From JAMOBE01 sp039908285 (lineage in GTDB: Bacteria > Pseudomonadota > Alphaproteobacteria > Rhodospirillales > Rhodospirillaceae): a stretch of 47,504 nt of DNA. The position numbers and the translations under genes are program-made. The stretch covers positions 1 to 47,504 of the forward strand of contig JAMOBE010000022.1 in NCBI GenBank assembly GCA_039908285.1, given 5' to 3'. Of this stretch, positions 9,301 through 14,624 are shown piece by piece. Below the pieces are notes generated by a model, which did no database searches, was not told where the DNA came from, and was given only the letters and a program-made list of their open reading frames with translations. The first letter of the stretch is position 1, and each line of letters starts with the position of its first letter.

Positions 9301-9427
9301 CGGCTCGGAGGTCATGCAGCGCATCGCCGTGCCCATGGTGGGCGGCATGGTGTCCTCCACCATCCTCACCCTGATCGTCATCCCCGCCATCTACGCTGAG
9401 GTGAAAAGGGTCAGGCGGCGCGGGTGA
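6314..9427 (+). CDS. cusA: Heavy-metal efflux RND transporter CusA/CzcA
   Basis: The product has 1037 residues, normal for the HME-RND family. The N-terminus MIAKVIRWSGNNLFLVLLGA starts TM1, and TPLDALPDLSDVQVIV is the heavy-metal RND signature. The TM4 proton-relay region contains GAMVDAAIVMIENAHKHLE (about residues 396-415), as in CusA/CzcA. It has twelve membrane segments and two large periplasmic loops. The protein is the proton-driven inner-membrane pump of the CusCBA-type complex. The start at 6314 has GGGGAG 8 bases upstream, part of which lies in the repeat arm. Because the DUF559 unit sits just before it, expression may depend on readthrough or on a promoter in the insertion. Cu/Ag is preferred as substrate because of the CusB metal modules, but Co/Zn/Cd is not excluded. 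Confidence 0.93.
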   Translation: MIAKVIRWSGNNLFLVLLGALFLSGAGIWAVMKTPLDALPDLSDVQVIVYTEYPGQAPQVVEDQITYPLTTSMLSVPKSKVVRGFSFFGASFVYIIFEDGTDIYWARSRVLEYLNFGAKRLPPGVSPSLGPDATGVGWVYQYVVLAKDRTLAELRTLQDWYLRYQLAKAPGVAEVASVGGFVQQYQVVVDPQKLQAYDIPLPALSQAIRMSNIDVGGRVVELAETEFVVRGRGYLRGIADIEGIVLKGKGGTPVLLRDVARVELGPDERRGLAEMNGEGEVVSGIVLQRFGENALDVIANAKAKIAEITAGLPSGVTIESVYDRSDLILRAVETLKRTLIEESIIVAVVCVVFLLHIRSAFVAIVTLPLGVMIAIIVMKYLGLTSNIMSLGGIAIAVGAMVDAAIVMIENAHKHLERAPPGASRREVLLDAAVEVGPALFFGLLIVTVSFLPVFTLEDQEGRLFKPLAFTKTFAMAGAAFLSITLVPVLMILFVRGHIVPERKNPINRLLIWLYRPVIAVVLRLRKTTVLLALVALGFSVVPMMRIGSEFMPALNEGTLLYMPTTLPGLSITKAAELLQIQNKIIKSFPEVASVLGKAGRANTATDPAPTEMFETVITLKPEAEWRPGMTMDKLIAEMDEAVRMPGISNAWTMPLRARIDMLSTGIRTPIGIKVFGADLERMEALAREVEAAVKTVPGTTSAYAERINGGYYLDIQPDRVALARYGIMVGDLQEVILTALGGETVTTTVEGRERFSVNIRYPREFRSDPQAIAHNVLVPAADGSNIPLGQLARVSLTMGPAAIRTENALLSAYIFVDIRGRDIGGYVEEARRVVQEKVKMPQGYFITWSGQFEYMERAKEKLKIVIPVTIFIIFVLLYMNFKRVTETLIVMLSLPFALVGGVWLMDYLHFNFSVAVAVGFIALAGVAAETGVVMLIYLDHALEAIRRERHEAGTELTNADVHAAIVEGAVERVRPKMMTVVAIMAGLLPILWTTGTGSEVMQRIAVPMVGGMVSSTILTLIVIPAIYAEVKRVRRRG

Positions 9428-9444
9428 TCGTCCCGTTCCGGCGC

Positions 9445-9473
9445 TTGCCAGCGTGTGCGGTGCCGTCTATCTT
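9445..9473 (+). promoter_or_regulatory. Candidate sigma-70 promoter for gapR
   Basis: TTGCCA (9445-9450) and TATCTT (9468-9473) are spaced by exactly 17 bp. Transcription would start near 9480, giving a leader of about 30 nt before the chosen gapR start. Confidence 0.45.
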
Positions 9474-9510
9474 CGGCGCCGCCACGGAACCGGCAGTATG
9501 AGGAATGGCC

Positions 9511-9756
9511 ATGACTGAAGACGTAGGCGGCATAGCGGCGGAGCGGCTCCTGTCCCTGATCGAGCGCATCGAGCGGCTTGAGGAGGAAAAAGCCAATTTG
9601 CAGAATGATATCAAGGATGTTTACGGGGAAGCCAAGGGCGCCGGATTCGACACCAAGGTGATGCGCCAGATCGTTCGTATTCGAAAGATGGATGCCGCGG
9701 ATCGGGAGGAACAGGATCATCTTCTTGATTTGTACAAGCGGGCGATCGGCCTGTAA
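9511..9756 (+). CDS. gapR: GapR-like DUF2312 nucleoid-associated protein
   Basis: This 81-residue protein is of the DUF2312 family. It reads as a coiled coil (ERLLSLIERIERLEEEKANL) followed by the conserved basic region VYGEAKGAGFDTKVMRQIVR and DLYKRAIGL. In Caulobacter the homologue GapR clamps overtwisted DNA and helps topoisomerases ahead of replication and transcription. The second of two in-frame ATGs (9511) was chosen because GAGGA (9500-9504) is six bases from it, whereas it directly abuts the first ATG (9505). A palindrome follows two bases after the stop. The family assignment is firm; the function is carried over from Caulobacter. Confidence 0.9.
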   Translation: MTEDVGGIAAERLLSLIERIERLEEEKANLQNDIKDVYGEAKGAGFDTKVMRQIVRIRKMDAADREEQDHLLDLYKRAIGL

Positions 9757-9757
9757 C

Positions 9758-9776
9758 ATTATTGCGACGCAATAAT
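9758..9776. promoter_or_regulatory. Perfect inverted repeat ATTATTGC-GAC-GCAATAAT
   Basis: It has 8-bp arms and a 3-nt loop, directly after the gapR stop. There is no T-run after it, and TTGC...GCAA half-sites suggest an operator as much as a terminator. A weak promoter-like pair for the downstream lipoprotein follows: TTGCAT at 9781-9786 and TATAGA at 9802-9807, with only 15 bp between. Confidence 0.5.
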
Positions 9777-9855
9777 GGCATTGCATTTCGTTTCCCGGCA
9801 CTATAGATGTCGTGCTACTATGAGGTTGGTGGTCGTTCCAGGCGGGGAGTTGCCG

Positions 9856-10404
9856 GTGGGAATCAGAGCCAGACTGAGCGGCGCGATCGTGCTGGGGGTA
9901 GCCCTGGCGGGGTGCAGCATGCCGATGCCGGTGACCATCGCCTCCTATGCCATGGATGGCTTCAGCTATCTCGCCACCGGCAAGTCGATGACCGATCACG
10001 GCATCTCCATCGTGCTCCAGCGTGATTGCGCCCTGCTGCGCGGGCTCATGGAGGGGCAGCTCTGCTACGACGATGGCATATCGAACAGTGCGGTGGCCCT
10101 GGCGGCTCCCGACGATGGCACGGTGGACCTGCCTGACCCGGCGGCGCTTGCCGCCTTCCAGACCGCCGCCGGCGGCAACGTGGACGGTCCGTTCACCCAG
10201 ATGGTGGTGCTGCCCGGCCCGTGGACCGCCTCCGCCATGCGCCCGCGAGCCCGCTTCGGCTCCTCGTCCCAGACCGCCATGGCCGCCCGCCATATGGAGA
10301 CCGAGGCGAAGTCGAGGACGGACATCGACGCCTCGGTCGCCCAGGTGGTGGTGTTGCCCGGGCTATGGAACGGGAGCACGGTGCGCATAGACGCGGCGCG
10401 CTGA
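9856..10404 (+). CDS. Conserved hypothetical lipoprotein
   Basis: The product has 182 residues from a GTG start with a GGGGAG site seven bases upstream. The signal sequence ends in a lipobox, VALAGC, with the lipidated cysteine at about residue 20. The mature protein holds ASYAMDGFSYLATGKS and TDHGISIVLQRDCALLRG, and a cysteine pair around the second motif. I know of no function for it. The C-terminal half repeats a short theme: FTQMVVLPGPW near residue 115 and VAQVVVLPGLW near residue 168. It is likely attached to a membrane. It is convergent with dapB, with 8 bp between their ends. An upstream ATG at 9820 would give a longer product but would place the lipobox too far from the N-terminus. 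Confidence 0.65.
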   Translation: MGIRARLSGAIVLGVALAGCSMPMPVTIASYAMDGFSYLATGKSMTDHGISIVLQRDCALLRGLMEGQLCYDDGISNSAVALAAPDDGTVDLPDPAALAAFQTAAGGNVDGPFTQMVVLPGPWTASAMRPRARFGSSSQTAMAARHMETEAKSRTDIDASVAQVVVLPGLWNGSTVRIDAAR

Positions 10405-10412
10405 GGGCCTTT

Positions 10413-11216
10413 TCACCCCAGTCCCAGCACATCCCGCATTGAGTACAGGCCGGGCGGCCGCCCCTTCGACCACAGGGCGGCGCGCACGGCGCCCTGGGCG
10501 AAGATGGCCCGCGAGCTGGCCTTGTGGGTCAGCTCGACCCGCTCGCCGGGGGTGGCGAAGATCACGGTGTGCTCGCCGGTGACGTCGCCGCCGCGCAGGG
10601 TGGCGAAGCCGATGTCGCCGCGGCGTCGCGGGCCGGTGTTGCCGTCGCGCACCCGCTCGGCCACCGTGTCCAGGTCCACTCCCCGGCCAAGGGCCGCCGC
10701 CCGGCCGAGGCCGAGCGCCGTGCCGGAGGGGGCGTCCACCTTGTGGCGGTGGTGCATTTCGACGATCTCGATGTCGTAGTTCTCGTCCAGGATTTTCGCC
10801 ACCTGCTCCACCAGCGAGAACAGGAGATTGACGCCGATGCTCATGTTGGGAGCCTGGACGATCACCGTGCGCAGGGCGGCGGCGGCGATGACCGCCTGCT
10901 GCGGCGGCTCGAGGCCGGTGGTGCCGATGACCAGGGCGGTGCCGGTCTCGGCGGCGAGGGCCGCGTGCGCGACCGTGGCCTTGGGCGAGGTGAAGTCGAT
11001 GACGGCCTCGGAGGCCTCGAACAGCGCCCGGGCGTCCGCGCCCACCATGAGTCCCACCGGCGCGCGGCCGGCCACCGTGCCGACGTCGAGGCCGACCGCA
11101 TCGCAGCCCGGGCGCTCGGTGCCGCCGGCCAGCGCGCAGTCCCCCGTGTTCAGCACCTGAGCCACCAGCATCCCCCCCATGCGGCCGCCACAGCCGACGA
11201 TCCCGATTCGCATCAT
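10413..11216 (-). CDS. dapB: 4-hydroxy-tetrahydrodipicolinate reductase DapB
   Basis: The product has 267 residues, matching the family. It starts M(M)RIGIVGCGGRMGG, the Rossmann GxxGxxG motif for NAD(P)H. The catalytic region EIVEMHHRHKVDAPSGTA is intact, with the HH general acid and the KxDAPSGT lysine/substrate loop. It reduces 4-hydroxy-tetrahydrodipicolinate in lysine and diaminopimelate synthesis in the cytoplasm. The start at 11216 follows a GGAGAGGGG purine run. A longer reading frame upstream has no comparable ribosome site. The gene diverges from the PadR-like regulator across about 100 bp holding three inverted half-sites, so that regulator might act on both sides. Confidence 0.95.
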   Translation of the reverse strand: MMRIGIVGCGGRMGGMLVAQVLNTGDCALAGGTERPGCDAVGLDVGTVAGRAPVGLMVGADARALFEASEAVIDFTSPKATVAHAALAAETGTALVIGTTGLEPPQQAVIAAAALRTVIVQAPNMSIGVNLLFSLVEQVAKILDENYDIEIVEMHHRHKVDAPSGTALGLGRAAALGRGVDLDTVAERVRDGNTGPRRRGDIGFATLRGGDVTGEHTVIFATPGERVELTHKASSRAIFAQGAVRAALWSKGRPPGLYSMRDVLGLG

Positions 11217-11240
11217 CGTCCCCTCTCCCTCTCCCGATGG

Positions 11241-11289
11241 TGGACCCACCGTCCATATCGTGGACGGCCCTCACGGGTTCTACTATACT
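11241..11289 (+). promoter_or_regulatory. Three evenly spaced half-sites and promoter before the PadR-like gene
   Basis: TGGAC (11241), GTCCA (11251) and TGGAC (11261) lie at exact 10-bp steps, forming two overlapping palindromes. The better one is CCGTCCA-TATCG-TGGACGG (11249-11267). A TATACT -10 box is at 11284-11289, so the third half-site covers the expected -35 region. The layout suggests a repressor binding one face of the helix. The adjacent PadR-like protein is the obvious candidate (inference). Confidence 0.55.
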
Positions 11290-11317
11290 ATGGGGGCCTT
11301 GTGGAGGATATCCGCCC

Positions 11318-11845
11318 ATGTTCGCCGACCAGACGCTGACTCCACGGGAAGCGGTGCGCCTGTGCGCCCTTGGCACCATCGCCGCGGGGCCGCGGCGCTA
11401 CGGCGACCTGGCGGGGTCGATTCGCCACTTCATCAGCCGCATCAGCGGCCCGTCGCTCGATCTCCTGGCGCCGTCCATCGAGCTTCTGCGCTATGAGGGT
11501 CTGGTGGAGCCCGTGGACGGCAAGGGCATGGAGGACGACGCCCAACTGCGCATCACCCCCGCCGGTCAGGCCGAGTTCCGGCGCCTGATGGTCGCCCGCA
11601 TGCGGCCGTCGAGCGACCTCAGCAAGCTGGTCACGGCGCTGAAGTTCCGCTTCGTCCACCTTCTGGACGAGGCGGACCGCCGCCTGCTGCTGGAACTCCT
11701 GGCCGACACCTGCGAGACCGAACTGAGCCGCCTGCTCGACCTGAAAGACGGCGGCACCGCCGCCGAGGGCGACTTCCCCGCCTGGCTCGACCTGGAAATC
11801 ACCCAGGCCGAGGCTCGGCTGGAGTGGGTTCTGCGGTTCAGGTGA
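11318..11845 (+). CDS. PadR-like winged-helix transcriptional regulator
   Basis: The product has 175 residues. The N-terminal winged-helix region (about 8-90) includes YGDLAGSIRHFISRIS, PSIELLRYEGLVEPV and LRITPAGQAEFRRLM, which read as recognition helix, third helix and wing. The C-terminal helical part (about 100-175, ending ITQAEARLEWVLRFR) resembles PadR dimerisation helices. The ATG at 11318 has GTGGAGGA nine bases upstream. Three TGGAC/GTCCA half-sites overlapping its own promoter suggest autoregulation. The effector is unknown. The family match is moderate: a generic MarR/PadR-like winged helix remains possible. Confidence 0.65.
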   Translation: MFADQTLTPREAVRLCALGTIAAGPRRYGDLAGSIRHFISRISGPSLDLLAPSIELLRYEGLVEPVDGKGMEDDAQLRITPAGQAEFRRLMVARMRPSSDLSKLVTALKFRFVHLLDEADRRLLLELLADTCETELSRLLDLKDGGTAAEGDFPAWLDLEITQAEARLEWVLRFR

Positions 11846-11916
11846 CTCAGTCCTCTGGCAACCGCCCGCCTTCCTCTGCTAATACGGGGCGATCAGTCCA
11901 GAGCGAGGTTTCGCAG

Positions 11917-13506
11917 ATGTCCGCCACCGTCCCCACCCTTCCGATTCGCCGTGCCCTGATTTCCGTCTCCGACAAGAGCGGCCTCATCGAGTTCGCAAGC
12001 TTCCTCGCGAAACGGGGGGTGCACATCCTGTCCACCGGCGGCACGGCCAAGGCGATGCGCGAGGCCGGTCTCGCCGTCACCGAGGTGGCCGAGCACACCG
12101 GGTTCCCCGAGATGCTGGACGGGCGGGTCAAGACCCTGCATCCGAAGATCCACGGCGGCCTTCTCGGCATCCGCGGCGATGCCGGACACGAGCAGGCCAT
12201 GGTCGAGCACGCCATCGCCCCCATCGACCTCCTGGTGGCCAACCTTTACCCGTTCGAGTCCACCGTGGCCGGGGGGGCCGACTTCGACACCTGCGTCGAG
12301 AACATCGACATCGGCGGCCCGGCCCTGATCCGCGGCGCCGCCAAGAACCACGCGGCGGTGACCGTGGTCGTGGATACCGCCGACTACCAGACGGTGATGG
12401 ACGAGATGACCGCCCACAGCGGCGCCACCACTCCGGCCCTGCGTCAGCGGCTGGCCGCCATCGCCTATGCCCGCACCGCCGCCTACGACGCGGCCATTTC
12501 CACCTGGTTCGCCGGTCAGGTGGGTGAGACCTTCCCCCGCCGCGTGGCCTTTGCCGGGGAGTTGCGCCAGACCCTGCGCTATGGCGAGAATCCCCACCAG
12601 CAGGCCGCCTTCTACGTCGCCGACGCCGGGCGTCCGGGGCTGGCCACCGCGGTGCAGCTCCAGGGCAAGGAACTCAGCTACAACAATCTCGGCGACACCG
12701 ATGCCGCCATCGAGCTGGCGGCCGAGTTCAACGAGCCGGCGGTCGCCATCATCAAGCACGCCAACCCCTGCGGCGTCGCCGTCGGGTCCAGCCTGACCGA
12801 GGCCTATGGCCGGGCGCTGGCCTGCGACCCGGTGTCGGCCTTCGGCGGCATCGTCGCCGTCAACCGCCCCCTCGACGGCCCGACCGCCGCCGAGATCGCC
12901 AAGATCTTCACCGAGGTGGTGGTGGCCCCCGACGCCGACGCCGATGCCAGGGCCATCTTCGCGACCAAGAAGAACCTGCGCCTGCTGCTGACCGGGGGCA
13001 TGCCCGACACCACGGTTCCCGGCATGACCATGCGCACGGTCAGCGGCGGCTATCTGCTGCAGACCCGCGACAACGGCCGGGTGCGGCGCCAGGACCTCAA
13101 GATCGTCACCCGCCGCGCCCCGACCGGGCAGGAGATGGACGACCTCCTGTTCGCCTTCGCCGTGTGCAAGCACGTCAAGTCCAACGCCATCGTCTATGTG
13201 CGCAACCGGGCCACGGTGGGCGTCGGCGCCGGACAGATGAGCCGGGTCGACTCGGCCCGCATCGCCTCGTGGAAGGCGGCGGAGGCGGCCCGCGAGGCCG
13301 GGGTCAGCCCGCCCGCCACCGTCGGCTCGGTGGTGGCGTCCGACGCGTTCTTCCCCTTCGCCGACGGCCTGCTGACGGCGGCGGAGGCCGGGGCGACGGC
13401 GGTGATCCAGCCCGGCGGCTCGGTGCGGGACGAGGAGGTGATCGCCGCCGCCGACGACAAGGGCCTCGCCATGGTGTTCACCGGCATGCGCCACTTCCGC
13501 CATTGA
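11917..13506 (+). CDS. purH: Bifunctional AICAR formyltransferase/IMP cyclohydrolase PurH
   Basis: The product has 529 residues. The N-terminal MGS-like cyclohydrolase domain opens IRRALISVSDKSGL and includes HILSTGGTAKAMREAG. The C-terminal AICAR transformylase domain includes ELSYNNLGDTDAA, IKHANPCGVA and KHVKSNAIVY. It carries out the last two steps of IMP synthesis in the cytoplasm. The start at 11917 has GAGG nine bases upstream, and the N-terminus matches the family. A longer in-frame extension upstream would overlap the regulator gene and is not supported. It is followed after 28 bp by gmd, possibly in the same transcript. Confidence 0.96.
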   Translation: MSATVPTLPIRRALISVSDKSGLIEFASFLAKRGVHILSTGGTAKAMREAGLAVTEVAEHTGFPEMLDGRVKTLHPKIHGGLLGIRGDAGHEQAMVEHAIAPIDLLVANLYPFESTVAGGADFDTCVENIDIGGPALIRGAAKNHAAVTVVVDTADYQTVMDEMTAHSGATTPALRQRLAAIAYARTAAYDAAISTWFAGQVGETFPRRVAFAGELRQTLRYGENPHQQAAFYVADAGRPGLATAVQLQGKELSYNNLGDTDAAIELAAEFNEPAVAIIKHANPCGVAVGSSLTEAYGRALACDPVSAFGGIVAVNRPLDGPTAAEIAKIFTEVVVAPDADADARAIFATKKNLRLLLTGGMPDTTVPGMTMRTVSGGYLLQTRDNGRVRRQDLKIVTRRAPTGQEMDDLLFAFAVCKHVKSNAIVYVRNRATVGVGAGQMSRVDSARIASWKAAEAAREAGVSPPATVGSVVASDAFFPFADGLLTAAEAGATAVIQPGGSVRDEEVIAAADDKGLAMVFTGMRHFRH

Positions 13507-13534
13507 TGGATACTACTTACGGGAAGGGGACGCC

Positions 13535-14617
13535 ATGACGCAGAGGGTGGCGCTGATCACCGGAATCACCGGCCAGGACGGCGCCTATCTGGCCGAGTTC
13601 CTGCTGGCCCGGGGCTATGAGGTGCACGGCATCAAGCGCCGCTCCTCCAGCTTCAACACCGCCCGCATCGAGCACCTGCTGGTGGACCCGCACGAGGCCC
13701 CGACCCGGTTCCGCCTGCACTATGGCGATCTCACCGACGCCACCAACCTGATTCGCACCATCCAGGAGGTGCAGCCTACCGAGATCTACAATCTCGGCGC
13801 CCAGAGCCACGTCCAGGTCAGTTTCGAGACCCCGGAGTACACCGCCCAGTCGGATGCCCTCGGCGTGCTGCGGCTGCTGGAGGCGGTGCGCATCCTTGGC
13901 ATGGGCGAGCGGGTGCGGTTCTATCAGGCCTCCACGTCGGAGCTGTTCGGCGCCGTCCAGGAGACGCCGCAGCGCGAGACCACCCCCTTTTATCCCCGCA
14001 GTCCCTATGCGGTGGCCAAGCTGTACGGCTACTGGATCACCGTCAACTACCGCGAGGCCTATGGCATGTACGCGGTCAACGGCATCCTGTTCAACCACGA
14101 AAGCCCGATTCGCGGCGAGACCTTCGTCACCCGCAAGATCACCCGCGCCGTCGCCAACATCACCCTGGGCCGGCAGAAGCGGCTGTACGTCGGCAACCTG
14201 GACGCCCAGCGCGACTGGGGCCACGCCCGCGACTATGTGGAGGGCATGTGGCTGATGATGCAGCAGGACAAGCCCGAGGACTACGTCCTGGCCACCGGCG
14301 AGACCCACAGCGTGCGCGAGTTCATCGAACTCGCCTTCTCCCACGTCGGCCGGGTGATCGCCTGGCGCGGCGCCGGGCTTGGGGAGGAGGGCTTCGACCT
14401 GGCGACCGGCGAGGTGCTGGTCAACATCGATCAGCGCTATTTCCGCCCGACCGAGGTGGAGATGCTGCTGGGCGACCCCACCAAGGCCCGCACCCGCCTG
14501 GGCTGGACCCACCGCACCGCCTTCACCGACCTGGTCCGCGAAATGGTCGAGGCCGACCTCGCCACCTGCAGCCAGGAACGCGACACCGACGCCTCTCGCA
14601 GGCGGTCGGTGGAGTAG
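13535..14617 (+). CDS. gmd: GDP-mannose 4,6-dehydratase
   Basis: The product has 360 residues, the usual length. The NADP-binding motif is TGITGQDGAYL near the N-terminus. GIKRRSSSFNT is the Gmd signature, and the catalytic set is SELFG plus YAVAKLY (Tyr-x3-Lys). It converts GDP-mannose to GDP-4-keto-6-deoxymannose, the precursor of GDP-fucose, GDP-rhamnose or GDP-perosamine for surface polysaccharide. No fcl, rmd or per partner gene is next to it, so the end product cannot be told. An AAGGGGA site precedes the ATG. It converges on the restriction-modification gene, with 7 bp between them. Confidence 0.95.
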   Translation: MTQRVALITGITGQDGAYLAEFLLARGYEVHGIKRRSSSFNTARIEHLLVDPHEAPTRFRLHYGDLTDATNLIRTIQEVQPTEIYNLGAQSHVQVSFETPEYTAQSDALGVLRLLEAVRILGMGERVRFYQASTSELFGAVQETPQRETTPFYPRSPYAVAKLYGYWITVNYREAYGMYAVNGILFNHESPIRGETFVTRKITRAVANITLGRQKRLYVGNLDAQRDWGHARDYVEGMWLMMQQDKPEDYVLATGETHSVREFIELAFSHVGRVIAWRGAGLGEEGFDLATGEVLVNIDQRYFRPTEVEMLLGDPTKARTRLGWTHRTAFTDLVREMVEADLATCSQERDTDASRRRSVE

Positions 14618-14624
14618 GGTACGT

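Noticed and set aside
11824..11916. Upstream extension of PurH
   Set aside because: It would overlap the PadR-like gene, lacks a ribosome site and is not part of the family N-terminus.
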